DNA of 64,000 bases from Pelomonas lactea (GTDB taxonomy: Bacteria > Pseudomonadota > Gammaproteobacteria > Burkholderiales > Burkholderiaceae_C): positions 434,001-498,000 of the forward strand of contig NZ_JBIGHX010000001.1 of NCBI RefSeq assembly GCF_043555885.1. The letters run 5' to 3'. Below, one piece after another: positions 16,978 to 27,465 of this stretch. Both the position numbers and the translations under genes were made by a program. The stretch's first letter is position 1; the number at the start of each line of letters is the position of its first letter. A model generated the notes under the pieces. It saw nothing but the letters and a program-made list of their open reading frames with translations. It had not been told where the DNA came from and searched no databases.

Positions 16978-18507
16978 TCAGCGGCCGGCCGTTCCGCGAA
17001 ACCTCGCGCCCGGGATGACCTGCGAGCGTTCGGACAAGCTCACGTCGACATCGTCGCCGGTGAACCTCAAGCGCATCCGGTAGGCATTGATGCCGCCGAC
17101 TTCGTCGTACTCCAGCGTGAAGCTGTCGTCGCTCTTCCACGCGCCGCTCACGGCCACCGGAAGGCCACCACGGCCGGCGGGAGACACGCGCGCCACCCCG
17201 CCCATGCCAATGGGCCGGGGGCCATCGCGCCGGTCACCGATGCCCAGCTCCAGTTGCGGGTCGGCCGTGCCGGAGAACGTCAGCACCAAGGACTTCAGGT
17301 TCAGCGGATTGGCGGCGAGGGCATACCGCCTGCCGGAAATTCGCTTGGCCAGCAACGGCATGTAGGCCGCCGGGCGCGGTGGCGCGGCCGCCGCGCTCAC
17401 CGCGGCCGCCAGGCGGGCCACGCCGGAGGGGTTGTCCGGCAGTGGCTGGTCCGACTTGAGGGCACGCCAGATGAAGGGGCCGATGTCGCCCGGCTCGAAC
17501 TCCCCGCCCGTGAACACGACCACCAGGCCCTTCTCCGGCACGACGGCGATGCGCTGGCCACCGCGGCCGACCGCCTCGAACTCCGCCGGCCGCCGGTCCG
17601 CATGCAGCCACAGGCCGTAGCCGTACGCCTGGCCCGAGTTCGGCGGCTGCGCCTGCGGCTGGATGGCCGCGGCCATCCAGTCCCCAGGGACGATCTGCCG
17701 ATCTTCCCAGCGGCCGTTGTTCAGCCACAGGTAGCCCAGCTTGGCCATGTCGCGTGGCTGCAGCCGCAGATCGCCCCAGCCATGGGAGATGCCCTGGCCA
17801 TCGGCCGGCCAGACGGCGTTGGCGATGCCCAGCGGCGCGAACAGCTCGCGCTGCGCGAACGCCAGTGCGCTGACGCCCGTCGCCTTCGTGATCGCCGCGG
17901 ACAGCAGATGCATGCCGCCCGAGCAGTACTCGAAACGGCGCCCGGGTTCGTCGCGCATCGGCAGATCCAGCATGAACTGCGTCCAGTCCGGGCTTGACCT
18001 CATCTGCCGGAGCGTGGCCTCGGCGGGAGCGGCCTGGCAGTCCAGCCCCGAGGTCATCGACATCAGATGCTGGAGCGTCATCCGCCGCTTGCGGTCGTCC
18101 AGGTGTGCCATGGCCTGCCCGTTGAACAGCGAGGGCAGCGTCTGCGATGTCCCTGTGAAAGCCCGTTGACCGACCGCGATGCCGGCCAGCGTCGTGATGA
18201 CGGATTTGGTCACCGACGCCACGTCGTGCAGTTGCCCGTTCTCGAACGGCCAGAAGTACGCGTCCAGCACGAGATGGCCGTTGCGGACGATGGTGAGGCT
18301 GTGGACTCGCGTGCCGTGATCGCGGATGTGGTCCAGCGCCTCCGCCAGCGCGTCGGCGTCCAGCCCCTGGGCTTCCGGCGACGATTGGCGCCACCCGTGG
18401 GTTGGCCAGTGCACCGGCTGCGAGCAGGCGTGGGGCACGCCCGCCAACCCCAGCGCCGCGGCCGCCGCCATGACGAGTGCCAGCTTGCGTCGCGCCGCGT
18501 TCCGCAT
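16978..18507 (-). CDS. serine beta-lactamase-like hydrolase, secreted
   Basis: A 509-residue protein when started at the ATG at 18507, which gives a signal peptide (MRNAARRKLALVMAAAAALGL); an ATG at 18519 in the same frame is possible. The class C beta-lactamase/penicillin-binding fold is shown by the nucleophile motif SVTK (in VASVTKSVITTLAGIA), FEYCSGGMHLLSAAI in the YxN region, and GRGGQRIAVVPEKGLVVVFTGG as the third motif. Such proteins include esterases, D-aminopeptidases and carboxypeptidases; the substrate cannot be told. The last 150 residues form a separate beta-rich region (SLVLTFSGTADPQLELGI). It lies 34 bp after a second hydrolase of the same superfamily on the same strand. Confidence 0.88.
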   Translation of the reverse strand: MRNAARRKLALVMAAAAALGLAGVPHACSQPVHWPTHGWRQSSPEAQGLDADALAEALDHIRDHGTRVHSLTIVRNGHLVLDAYFWPFENGQLHDVASVTKSVITTLAGIAVGQRAFTGTSQTLPSLFNGQAMAHLDDRKRRMTLQHLMSMTSGLDCQAAPAEATLRQMRSSPDWTQFMLDLPMRDEPGRRFEYCSGGMHLLSAAITKATGVSALAFAQRELFAPLGIANAVWPADGQGISHGWGDLRLQPRDMAKLGYLWLNNGRWEDRQIVPGDWMAAAIQPQAQPPNSGQAYGYGLWLHADRRPAEFEAVGRGGQRIAVVPEKGLVVVFTGGEFEPGDIGPFIWRALKSDQPLPDNPSGVARLAAAVSAAAAPPRPAAYMPLLAKRISGRRYALAANPLNLKSLVLTFSGTADPQLELGIGDRRDGPRPIGMGGVARVSPAGRGGLPVAVSGAWKSDDSFTLEYDEVGGINAYRMRLRFTGDDVDVSLSERSQVIPGARFRGTAGR

Positions 18508-18541
18508 GACTTCTCCCATCCTGCGCTGCGTTGGACCGCGC

Positions 18542-19933
18542 CTACGCCGCGAAGCGCAGCACCAGCCGCCGCCCCGCCACGTCCACGCGCACGCTGCCAT
18601 CCGCCTGCGCGCGCCAGTCGGCCAGGCCGATGGGCGTCACCAGCGCGGCGCGGGCCAGGTCGTCCTGCAGGCCGATGACCACCAGCTTGTCGGCGGCCGG
18701 CTGCGGCCCGGGGTTGACGACCGGGGCCAGCGCGGCCGGCAGGCTCAGCTCGCCGCGGCAGCGGCCGTCGGCGTCACGGCGAAAGCGCGCCGTGCCCTGC
18801 ACCGGCGCACCGTTCAGCTCGCCGTCGAACCGCGTGGCCTGCAGCGGGCAGGCCCGCGGCGCCAGGCCGGCGACGGCCGGGCGGAACGGCGCACTGATCA
18901 GCTCGGCGCTGCGCTCGATGGCGGAGGTCCACATCGCGTTGGACAGCAGGCTGACGCTGGTGGCGGCCTCGGGCCACAGCAGCAGCACGCTGCGCGCGCC
19001 CAGCGTGACGCCGGCGTGGTGGACGGTGCGCCGGCCGTCGGCGTCGCTGTCCAGCCTCCAGCCAAAGCCCATGCGGAAGCCGCGCTCGCCCACCGGCTGG
19101 CCGGCGTTGTTGAGCACCGGCTGCCACATCCAGTCGCGCGTGGCCGGGTCGACGACGCGGCCCTGCAGCACGCGCCCGCCCCATTCGGCCAGCGCCGGCG
19201 CGCTGGCGGCCAGGCCGGCACCGCCCCAGCTGTAGCTGTAGTCGTGCGCCGGCGCGGGCTGCACGCCGGCCTTGGTGTATTCGTAGGCCCGCGACATCGC
19301 GGCCGAGCGGTCCGTCTCGTCCGGCCCGATGGCCAGCCCCGGCGCCACGCGCTCACGCAGCAGCGTGAGGTAGGGCTGGCCGGCGGCGCCCTCCGCCGCG
19401 GCGGCCAGCAGCGTGTAGCCCCAGGACGAGTAGAGATAGGCCGTGCCCGGCGCCGACTTGGGCTCGCGGCCCTTCAGTTGCACCAGCGACTCGCGCGCCG
19501 TTGCGTAATGCGTGCCGCCGCGCATCGCGTCGCGCCATTCGTAGTGCGGCATGCCGCTCAGGTGCGCGGCCAGCAGCCGCGGCGTGGTGGCGGCCCAGGT
19601 CTTGTCCAGCTCGGGCAGCAGCGCGCCGACGGGCTGGTCGACCGCCAGCTTGCCCTGGGCCTTCAGCTGGGCGGCGGCCGTGGCGGCGAACAGCTTGGAG
19701 ACGCTGGCCAGCCGGAAGCGCGTGTCCGCCTGCACGGGCAACTGGGCCTGCACATCGCGCCAGCCGCTGGTGCCCTGCCAGCGCAGCCGGCCGTCCTGCC
19801 AGACCGCCGCGGACATGCCTGGCACGCCGCTGGCGTCGCGCAGCGCGTCCAGCAGCGCCTGGGCGTGGCGTTCGGGGCTGGCCTGCGCGTGGGCGGCCAG
19901 GACGAGCAGCGTGACGGCGAGCGGCTTGTGCAT
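18542..19933 (-). CDS. serine beta-lactamase-like hydrolase, secreted
   Basis: A 463-residue protein with a short signal peptide (MHKPLAVTLLVLAAHAQA). The beta-lactamase-type core has SVSK (in FRLASVSKLFAATAAAQL) as the nucleophile motif, YLYSSWGYTLLAAAAEGAAG in place of the YSN element, and VHHAGVTLGARS for the third motif. The C-terminal 110 residues carry a beta-rich extension. It is related to but clearly diverged from the next gene in the operon; the order lytic transglycosylase, this protein, second hydrolase (gaps 40 and 34 bp) suggests a cell-wall or peptide-processing role, which is inference. Confidence 0.88.
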   Translation of the reverse strand: MHKPLAVTLLVLAAHAQASPERHAQALLDALRDASGVPGMSAAVWQDGRLRWQGTSGWRDVQAQLPVQADTRFRLASVSKLFAATAAAQLKAQGKLAVDQPVGALLPELDKTWAATTPRLLAAHLSGMPHYEWRDAMRGGTHYATARESLVQLKGREPKSAPGTAYLYSSWGYTLLAAAAEGAAGQPYLTLLRERVAPGLAIGPDETDRSAAMSRAYEYTKAGVQPAPAHDYSYSWGGAGLAASAPALAEWGGRVLQGRVVDPATRDWMWQPVLNNAGQPVGERGFRMGFGWRLDSDADGRRTVHHAGVTLGARSVLLLWPEAATSVSLLSNAMWTSAIERSAELISAPFRPAVAGLAPRACPLQATRFDGELNGAPVQGTARFRRDADGRCRGELSLPAALAPVVNPGPQPAADKLVVIGLQDDLARAALVTPIGLADWRAQADGSVRVDVAGRRLVLRFAA

Positions 19934-19973
19934 GGCGGCCGATTCTGGGCGGCGGCCCGCACCGTGCCGAAAG

Positions 19974-20960
19974 TCAACGCGCCTGGATGACCTGCATCTG
20001 CGCCTTCACGCGCTGCAGCATGGGCGATGCCCCGGTGACCTTGGCGTCGAACGGGTGCAGCCGCTGGCCGCCCACGGCCGCCATGATCTTGCGCACATAC
20101 AGCCGCGTCTCGGCGTAGGGCGGCACGCCGAGGTAGCGGTCCACCGCACGCTCGCCGGCGTTGTAGCCGGCCAGCGCCAGCATCACGTCGCCCTCGAAGT
20201 AGGCCAACAGCCAGCGCAGATAGGCCATGCCGCCACGGATGTTCTGCGACGGGTCGCGCAGCCGGATGACGTTGAAGCGCGCCGCCGTGTCGGGCATCAG
20301 CTGCATCAGGCCTTGCGCCTTCTTGGGCGACTCGGCCAGCGGGTCGAACCCCGACTCCTGCGCCATGACGGCCAGCACCAGCGCGGGCGACAGCTGGTAC
20401 TCCGGCGCCACCAGCTTCACGTAGTTGACGATGGCCGGCGGCGCCTGCGCGGGCAGCGGCAGCGTAGCCCACAGCGACACCGGCTTGGCGCCGCGCTGCG
20501 CCACGGGCGGCGGCAGCACGGGCGCGGGGTCGGTCTCGGGCGGGCGCAGGCAGGGCGGCGGGTCGCCCAGCGGCGTGCCGCCCATGCGGTCCAGCATGTT
20601 CTGCGCCTGCTCCATGCCCTGCTCGGCCGCGGCGGCAAACATGTGGGCCGCCTCGGCATCGTTGCGCTGGATGCCGCGCGCGTTCGTCAGCATCCAGCCC
20701 AGGCTGTACTGCGCCTCGGCGTCGCCGTAGCGCGCGGCGCGGCAATAAAGCTTGGCGGCGGCCACCTCGTTGCGCGGCACCCCGTCGCCATACTCCAGCG
20801 CCTTGGCCTCCTGGCGCCAGCGCTCCACCTGCGCCGGCACGACGGGGCCACGCTCGCCGGGCGGCATCGTGGGGCGGGGCAGCTGCTCCAGCGTCAGCGC
20901 GGGAGGCTGCGCCTGGGCCACGGCAGCAACAAACAGCAGAGGCAACAGCGGGGCGCGCAC
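19974..20960 (-). CDS. lytic transglycosylase with Sel1-like repeats
   Basis: A 328-residue protein starting at GTG 20960, which gives a signal peptide (VRAPLLPLLFVAAVAQA); the frame is open further upstream but without a signal sequence. Residues 50-120 contain Sel1-type helical repeats (AAKLYCRAARYGDAEAQYSLGWML and AAHMFAAAAEQGMEQAQ). The C-terminal SLT domain has the catalytic Glu in AVMAQESGFDPLAESPKKAQGLMQLMPDTAARF, and NIRGGMAYLRWLL and ALAGYNAGERAV downstream. It cleaves peptidoglycan glycan strands to 1,6-anhydro products in the periplasm. It is likely the first gene of a three-gene run with two beta-lactamase-like hydrolases. Confidence 0.92.
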   Translation of the reverse strand: MRAPLLPLLFVAAVAQAQPPALTLEQLPRPTMPPGERGPVVPAQVERWRQEAKALEYGDGVPRNEVAAAKLYCRAARYGDAEAQYSLGWMLTNARGIQRNDAEAAHMFAAAAEQGMEQAQNMLDRMGGTPLGDPPPCLRPPETDPAPVLPPPVAQRGAKPVSLWATLPLPAQAPPAIVNYVKLVAPEYQLSPALVLAVMAQESGFDPLAESPKKAQGLMQLMPDTAARFNVIRLRDPSQNIRGGMAYLRWLLAYFEGDVMLALAGYNAGERAVDRYLGVPPYAETRLYVRKIMAAVGGQRLHPFDAKVTGASPMLQRVKAQMQVIQAR

Positions 20961-21084
20961 GGGTCGGTCGTCAGGGATGGGCAGGGGCCGGAAGTCTAGA
21001 CGGAGCCATGCCCCCGCTCGACCCGCGCATCGAGCCGCTGGCCCGAGCCCACCGCAAGACACGCCGCAGGGAGCGGGACGCCGG

Positions 21085-22185
<1,101 letters not shown>

Positions 22186-22187
22186 TG

Positions 22188-22997
22188 CTAACCCTTCACG
22201 GCACCCGCGACCAGGCCCCGTGTGAAATGCCGTCCTGCGAGCAGATAGACGATCAACGTCGGCGCCGCCGCCAGCAGCGCCGCGGCCATCTCCAGCGGGT
22301 AGGCGCGCGCGCCGGTCTCGGTCTGCGCACTCAGCTGCGCCAGCGCCGCCGTGATGGGCCGCGCGTCCTCGGGCCCGAAGACGAGGCCGAACAAATACTC
22401 GTTCCAGATCGTCGTGAACTGCAGGATCAGCACGACGACGAAGATGGGCCGCGACAGCGGCAGCACGACACGCCACAGCAGCCGCCAGAACCCGGCGCCG
22501 TCAAGCCGCGCGGCCTGCAGCAGCTCGTCGGGGAAGGCCAGGAAGTGGTTGCGGAAGAACAGCGCCAGCGGCAGGCTGTAGATGACGTGGATGGCGATCA
22601 GCAGCGCGAGCGAGCGCTCCAGCCCGAGCCGCGCCATCGTGATGGCCAGCGGCAGCAGGTAGACCTTGATGGGCAGGAAGAAGGCCAGCACCAGCAGCAG
22701 GCCCACCCAGCGCTCGCCACGGAAGCGGAACTTGCACAGCACGAAGCCGTTCAGCGCCGCCAGCAGCGCCGACAGCCCCACCGCCGGCACGGCCAGCATC
22801 AGGCTGATGCCGAAGCTGCCCGACAGCTTGTCCCACGCCAGCCGCCAGGCGGCCAGGCCCGGCTCGCGGGGCAGCGACAGAAAGCCCTGCTGCGCCTCGG
22901 CCACGCCCTTGAAGCTGTTCATCAGCATCAGCAGCAGCGGCAGCGCGATGACCAGCGCAGCCAGGCCGGCCAGCAGGTACAGGAACAGCCGCTTCAT
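22188..22997 (-). CDS. sugar ABC transporter permease (MalG type)
   Basis: A 269-residue inner-membrane protein with six predicted helices, starting MKRLFLYLLAGLAALVIALPL. The cytoplasmic EAA loop, which docks to the ATPase, reads ELLQAARLDGAGFWRLLWRVVLPLSRP, matching the family form EAAxxDGA. The C-terminus (AAALLAAAPTLIVYLLAGRHFTRGLVAGAVKG) is the classic MalG-type ending. It overlaps the start of the upstream permease's stop by 4 bp, so the two are translationally coupled. Confidence 0.95.
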   Translation of the reverse strand: MKRLFLYLLAGLAALVIALPLLLMLMNSFKGVAEAQQGFLSLPREPGLAAWRLAWDKLSGSFGISLMLAVPAVGLSALLAALNGFVLCKFRFRGERWVGLLLVLAFFLPIKVYLLPLAITMARLGLERSLALLIAIHVIYSLPLALFFRNHFLAFPDELLQAARLDGAGFWRLLWRVVLPLSRPIFVVVLILQFTTIWNEYLFGLVFGPEDARPITAALAQLSAQTETGARAYPLEMAAALLAAAPTLIVYLLAGRHFTRGLVAGAVKG

Positions 22998-23860
22998 GCC
23001 GCCACCTTGCGGCGCGAGCGCACCACCGCGTAAGGCAGCGCAATGCTGAGCACCATCATCACCAGCACCATCGCGCTGGCCGCGCCCAGGCCCAGCCGGC
23101 TGCGCTCGAACGCCATCTGGAACATGTAGAACGCCGGCAGCTCGCTGGACTGCCCCGGGCCGCCCTCGGTCAGCACGACGACGAGGTCGAAGGTCTTGAT
23201 GGCCGCCGGCAGCAGCACCAGCAGCGCCGACGCGAGGCTGGGCCCCAGCTGCGGCAGGATGACGCGCCTGAGCAGCCGCCAGCCCGACGCGCCGTCCAGC
23301 CGCGCGGCCTGCAGCATGGACTCGTCGATGCCGCGCAGCCCGGCCAGGAACAGCGCCATGACGAAGCCGGTGATCTGCCACACGGCCGCCACCACCAGCG
23401 CATAGACGGCCATGTCCTCCTGCGCCAGCCAGTCCCAGCGGAAGCTCGTCCAGCCCCAGCCGCGCACGGCCTCGGCGAGGCCTTGCTCCGGGTCCATCAG
23501 CCAGCGCCAAGCGCTGCCGGTCACGACCATGGACAGCGCCATCGGGTGCAGCCACACCCAGCGCAGCAGGCCCTCGCCGCGCAGCTTCTGGTCCAGCAGC
23601 AGCGCGAGTGCCAGGCCCAGCAGCAGCGGCAGCACGACGAAGCCGGCGCCGAAGCGCAGCAGGTTCCACAGCGCCGCCTGCCAGCGCGGGTCCAGCAGCA
23701 GGCGCTCGTACTGCTTGAGGCCGACGAACTCGGTGCTGGGCAGCAGGTTGGAGCGCGTCAGCGACAGCCAGCCCGTCCACAGCAGGAAGCCGTAGAAGAA
23801 CACGGCGCCGACGAGCAGCAGGGGAACGAGGCACGCCAGCGCGGTGCGTCTTTCGCTCAC
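22994..23860 (-). CDS. sugar ABC transporter permease (MalF type)
   Basis: A 288-residue inner-membrane protein, the first of two permeases in the operon. It has six hydrophobic helices and the N-terminal LACLVPLLLVGAVFFYGFLLWTGWLSLT with NLLPSTEFVGLKQYERLL, typical of the MalF/UgpA group. The EAA loop reads SMLQAARLDGASGWRLLRRVILPQLGP. It starts 2 bp after the solute-binding-protein gene stop and overlaps the next permease by 4 bp. Confidence 0.95.
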   Translation of the reverse strand: MSERRTALACLVPLLLVGAVFFYGFLLWTGWLSLTRSNLLPSTEFVGLKQYERLLLDPRWQAALWNLLRFGAGFVVLPLLLGLALALLLDQKLRGEGLLRWVWLHPMALSMVVTGSAWRWLMDPEQGLAEAVRGWGWTSFRWDWLAQEDMAVYALVVAAVWQITGFVMALFLAGLRGIDESMLQAARLDGASGWRLLRRVILPQLGPSLASALLVLLPAAIKTFDLVVVLTEGGPGQSSELPAFYMFQMAFERSRLGLGAASAMVLVMMVLSIALPYAVVRSRRKVAA

Positions 23861-23862
23861 GG

Positions 23863-25074
23863 TCAGTCTCGCTGTCTCAGGGCCTGGGCCAGGCGCGTCT
23901 GCGCCTGCTGGGCCGTCATGCGCTCGCTGGCCCAGTAGGCCGACAGCACGTCGCGCAGGCTGCCGTAGGCGCTCTCGCCCTGGCGCGCGCTTAGCGCCAG
24001 TACCAGCTCGCCGCGCGCCTCGCCGGCGCGGAAGTCCGCCGCCGAGCGCTGCGCGCAGGTGTTGAAGTCCGACAGGTCGGCGTCGCGCCGCACCGGGATG
24101 CCACCTTTCAGGCGCGCCAGCCGCGTCGACGTCTCGGGCTGCAGCAGCAACCCGGCCAGGCGCTGCTGCGCGCCCAGCCGCGCCGGCTGCGCGAAGAACA
24201 CCAGCCGGTCGAACTCGAAGTAATGCAGGCCGCCGTTGCCGGGCGCGGCCGTGCAGTCGTAGTCCACGCCGGGCGTCCAGCCGGCCTTCTGGAACTCGCC
24301 GTTGGCCCAGTCGCCGGTGAACTGGAACACGGCGCGGCCCTGCAGCAGCAGCGCGGTGGCGCCGGCCCAGTCGCGGCTGACCTGGCCGGCGTCGGTGTAG
24401 GCCTTCAGCGACCGGAACTCGGCGAGCAGCGCTCGCATGCGCTCGCCCGCCAGCAGCGCCGGGTCGGCCTGCACGAGGGCGCGCTCGAAGAAGTCACGCC
24501 CGGCGCGGCCCAGCACCACGGCCACGAACAGGCTGAGCTTCTGCCCCGCCGAGCTGCCGATGGCCAGCGGCAGCAGGCCGTGCGCGCGCAGCTGCGCGGC
24601 GGCGCGGTGGAAGGCGTCCCAGTCCTGCGGCACGGCCAGGCCGTGGGCGCGCAGCAGGCGCTGGTTGCTCCACAGCGTGTTGAGGCGGTGCACGTTCAGC
24701 GGCACGGCGGCGGGCTTCTGGCGCGCGTCGCGCAGCTCGCTGGCCACCGCGTGCGGCAGCGCGGCGAATTGCGCGTTGACGTCGGCGCCCAGGTCGGCCA
24801 GCGGCACGGCTTCGGCCCACACGCGCAGCGGCTTGTCGGTCTGCGCGAGGGTCGGCGGGTGGCCCGACAGGAAGCGCGCCTTCAGCAGCGTGTTGGCGTT
24901 GGACGCACCGGCCACGGCAGTCGTCTTCAGGTCCACGCCGCCACGTTGCGCGGCGGCTTTCAGCTCGCCCACCATGGCGGCCTCGCTGCCGGCCGTCCAG
25001 CCGTGCAGCAGCTCCAGGTCGGCGGCATGCGCGCTGCCGGCCAGCAGCAGCGCGACGGCATGCCAGCGCAGCAC
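23863..25074 (-). CDS. sugar ABC transporter solute-binding protein
   Basis: A 403-residue periplasmic binding protein of the extracellular solute-binding family 1. The GTG at 25074 is preferred because the signal peptide begins there (VLRWHAVALLLAGSAHA, then ADLELLHGWTAGSEAAMV). The domain shows the usual features: VPLNVHRLNTLWSNQRLL, GQKLSLFVAVVLG, LLLQGRAVFQFTGDWANGEF and a lobe-closing GGIPVRRDADLSDFN. An alternative ATG at 25221, overlapping the hexosaminidase stop as ATGA, is in frame straight through structured repeat copy B and would add a 49-residue extension; I consider it less likely because the signal sequence would be internal. It captures the sugar for the two permeases downstream. 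Confidence 0.9.
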   Translation of the reverse strand: MLRWHAVALLLAGSAHAADLELLHGWTAGSEAAMVGELKAAAQRGGVDLKTTAVAGASNANTLLKARFLSGHPPTLAQTDKPLRVWAEAVPLADLGADVNAQFAALPHAVASELRDARQKPAAVPLNVHRLNTLWSNQRLLRAHGLAVPQDWDAFHRAAAQLRAHGLLPLAIGSSAGQKLSLFVAVVLGRAGRDFFERALVQADPALLAGERMRALLAEFRSLKAYTDAGQVSRDWAGATALLLQGRAVFQFTGDWANGEFQKAGWTPGVDYDCTAAPGNGGLHYFEFDRLVFFAQPARLGAQQRLAGLLLQPETSTRLARLKGGIPVRRDADLSDFNTCAQRSAADFRAGEARGELVLALSARQGESAYGSLRDVLSAYWASERMTAQQAQTRLAQALRQRD

Positions 25075-25075
25075 T

Positions 25076-25210
25076 CGGGCCGAGCGCCGGGCCGCTCCCA
25101 AGCCGGCCCGGCTGGCGATGTGCGAGCCGGTCGATCCGGCACGCATCGCCATCCCCTCGGGGGATCGGCCGGGCGCGCCCGCGTTCAGCGGGGCGCGGCA
25201 GGACGAGGGG
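25076..25210 (-). repeat. dispersed structured intergenic element, copy B
   Basis: Full-length copy on the minus strand between the hexosaminidase and solute-binding-protein genes of the ABC operon, in the direction of transcription. The first hairpin has stem GCGCCC with GGGCGC around CGCTGAACGC. The later hairpin has outer stem GGCGATG with CATCGCC, inner stem CGTGCCGG with CCGGCTCG (one mismatch) and loop ATCGA. Its start lies 7 bp after the hexosaminidase stop. In one frame it reads through without a stop into the solute-binding protein. Confidence 0.85.
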
Positions 25211-25217
25211 CGGTCGT

Positions 25218-27362
25218 TCATGACAGCGCGTCCAGCCGGCGCTGCAGCGGCTGCACGAGTGCGGGCAGCATCTCGTCGACCAGCGCGGCGCCTTCGTGCA
25301 GGCGCTGCTGCGCGTCGGGCGGCACGCGCCCGGCCCACAGCGCCTGGCCCAGGTCGAACAGGTCGGTAAGCGTGTCCAGCAGCGGCAGCGCGGGCGCGAG
25401 GCGGGGCGCTGCCAACAACGCGCGCCAGGCGGGCAGCTGTTCCTGCGCCACGGCCAGCGCGATCAGCCATGCGGCTGCGTCGTCCTGCAACGCCGCCATC
25501 AGCGGGCTCTCGGCCGGCAGCGCGTCGGCCAGGCGGTCCAGCGCCTCGCCCTGGTGGTAGGCCTGCGCGAGCTTCTTGGCGTGCTGGCGCGCGTAGCCGG
25601 CGCCGGGCTCCAGCCACTGCGCCAGCGCGCGCAGGCTGGCGCGGGCGACGGGGTCGGGGCACAGCGCGTCGAACAGCGGCGCGGTGGGGTCGGTCGGGAT
25701 GCGGCCGGTGGCCACCAGCCAGTGCTGCGCCGCCTGCAGCCGCACGGTCAGCGCCCGCTCGTCGTCGGGGTCGCTCCACAGCCGCTCGGCCACGGCCAGT
25801 GCGCGCGGCCACAACCGCAGCGGCAGCTGCGGCGCCTCCACCAGCTCGCCCCACAGCGCGGCCTCGCCGCCCAGCAGCGGCGTGGCCCTGCCGCCGGCGT
25901 CGGCGGGCCAGTCGGGCGCGTCATCGCGCAGCGGCTGCCAGTGGCAGCGCTGGCGCCCCGCGTTCACGCGCAGCCAGCCGCGGCCGGTCTCGTCGGGGCC
26001 CCACAGCTCCAGCTCGCCGAGGTCGCTGTCGACCTGCAGCCGCCACGGGCCCGCGCCGGGCACCACGCGTGGCGCCAGCCATTCGTCCAGCGTGCCGGTG
26101 CTGCGCAGGTGCAGCCGTGCATCGGCGCCGTCCAGCCACAGTCGGCCGTCGACCTGCCAGGCGCCGAGCGTCGCCCGCAGCGACCAGCCCTCGGCTTGCG
26201 AAGACGGCGCGGCAGGCCGGGCCGGCACGCGCATCGGGCGGCGCCAGTGGTAGGCGGCGGGGTGGATCTGGTCCAGGTAGAAGCCGGCGCTGCGCAGCCG
26301 CCCGGCCAGCCCCGGCGGCGCCAGGCGCAAGGCCTCGTCGCCACGCCAGCACTGCAGCAGGCTGCCGACCGGCAGCGCGGTGGACTGGCCCATCTCGTCC
26401 CACGCCACCAGCCGCCGGCCGTGGCGCTGCAGCACGTCGCCCACGCGGGCCAGGTAGGCCGACTGCAGCTCTGCGAGCGTGGTGCCGCACTGCTCGGCCA
26501 GGCGGGCCCAGGCGGCGGGGGCGAGTTCGTCGCCGCCGAGGTGGACGAAGGGGTCGGGGAAGACCTCGGCCCACTCGCCCAGCAGGCTGTCGAGGAAGGC
26601 ATAGAGCGCGTCGCTGTCGGGGTTGACCGCCGCGCCAAACACGCCGAAGCCGGGCTGCGGCGCGGTGGGCGCCGGTGCGCACAGCAGCTCGGGGCAGGCC
26701 AGGCCCAGCGCCCAGCAATGGCCGGGCAGGTCCAGCTCGGGCACGACGCGGATGCCGCGCGCGGCGGCCTCGTCGACGAGGCGGCGCGCCTGGTCCAGCG
26801 TGTAGAAGAACCCGCCGCTCGCGCGCTCGTGCAGCTGCGGGTGGCGGGCGGACGCCAGCCGCCAGGCCTGGTCGTCCGTCAGGTGCCAGTGCAGCACGTT
26901 CAGCCGCGCGGCGGCCATGCCGTCCAGCAGGCCCAGCAGCGCATCGAACGGCAGCGGCCGGCGCGCCACGTCCACCAGCAGGCCGCGCCAGGGGTGGCGG
27001 GGCGCGTCGTCGATCTGCAGCGCCGGCAGCGCGGCCAGGCCGGCCGTGCGGGCCTCATGCCACAGCTGCGACAGCGCATGCAGCGCGTGGCTCACGCCGG
27101 CGGGCGTGGCGGCCTGCACGCGCACGACATCGGCCGTCACGCGCAGCCGGAACGACTCGTCATCGCCCAGCTGCGGCCTCCGCGGCGCCAGCGCGGGCAG
27201 CGCCAGCCGCGCGGCGCCGGGGCCGTCATCGGCCGGCAGCAGCGCGCGCCAGGCGGGCGGCACATCACGCAGGCCGCGCACGGCCGGGCCGGCACCGGGC
27301 AGCAGGGTCAGGGCTTGCGGCTGGGGCAGCAAAGCGGCAGTGATCGACGGCGCGGCGGGCAT
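25218..27362 (-). CDS. beta-N-acetylhexosaminidase, GH20 family
   Basis: A 714-residue glycosidase that removes terminal N-acetylglucosamine (or N-acetylgalactosamine) from chitooligosaccharides or glycans, using the substrate's acetamido group. The GH20 barrel starts near residue 140 with HPWRGLLVDVARRPLPFDALLGLLDGMAAARLNVLHWHLTDDQAWR. The catalytic pair is D278-E279 in VHLGGDELAPAAW. GH20 N-terminal domain 2 (residues 1-135) is present. I see no signal peptide at the chosen start (MPAAPSITAALLPQPQ), so it may be cytoplasmic and act after uptake. It is first in the operon with the ABC sugar importer, which suggests chitobiose or a related sugar as the imported substrate. Confidence 0.93.
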   Translation of the reverse strand: MPAAPSITAALLPQPQALTLLPGAGPAVRGLRDVPPAWRALLPADDGPGAARLALPALAPRRPQLGDDESFRLRVTADVVRVQAATPAGVSHALHALSQLWHEARTAGLAALPALQIDDAPRHPWRGLLVDVARRPLPFDALLGLLDGMAAARLNVLHWHLTDDQAWRLASARHPQLHERASGGFFYTLDQARRLVDEAAARGIRVVPELDLPGHCWALGLACPELLCAPAPTAPQPGFGVFGAAVNPDSDALYAFLDSLLGEWAEVFPDPFVHLGGDELAPAAWARLAEQCGTTLAELQSAYLARVGDVLQRHGRRLVAWDEMGQSTALPVGSLLQCWRGDEALRLAPPGLAGRLRSAGFYLDQIHPAAYHWRRPMRVPARPAAPSSQAEGWSLRATLGAWQVDGRLWLDGADARLHLRSTGTLDEWLAPRVVPGAGPWRLQVDSDLGELELWGPDETGRGWLRVNAGRQRCHWQPLRDDAPDWPADAGGRATPLLGGEAALWGELVEAPQLPLRLWPRALAVAERLWSDPDDERALTVRLQAAQHWLVATGRIPTDPTAPLFDALCPDPVARASLRALAQWLEPGAGYARQHAKKLAQAYHQGEALDRLADALPAESPLMAALQDDAAAWLIALAVAQEQLPAWRALLAAPRLAPALPLLDTLTDLFDLGQALWAGRVPPDAQQRLHEGAALVDEMLPALVQPLQRRLDALS

Positions 27363-27465
27363 GCAGCGATCATGGGCCGCCTCGGCTAGGCGCGACCTCA
27401 AGCCCATCTGAAGGTTGTCTCAAGAGGGGAGCGGCCAGAATGCCGCCACGCACGCAGGAGCCGCC

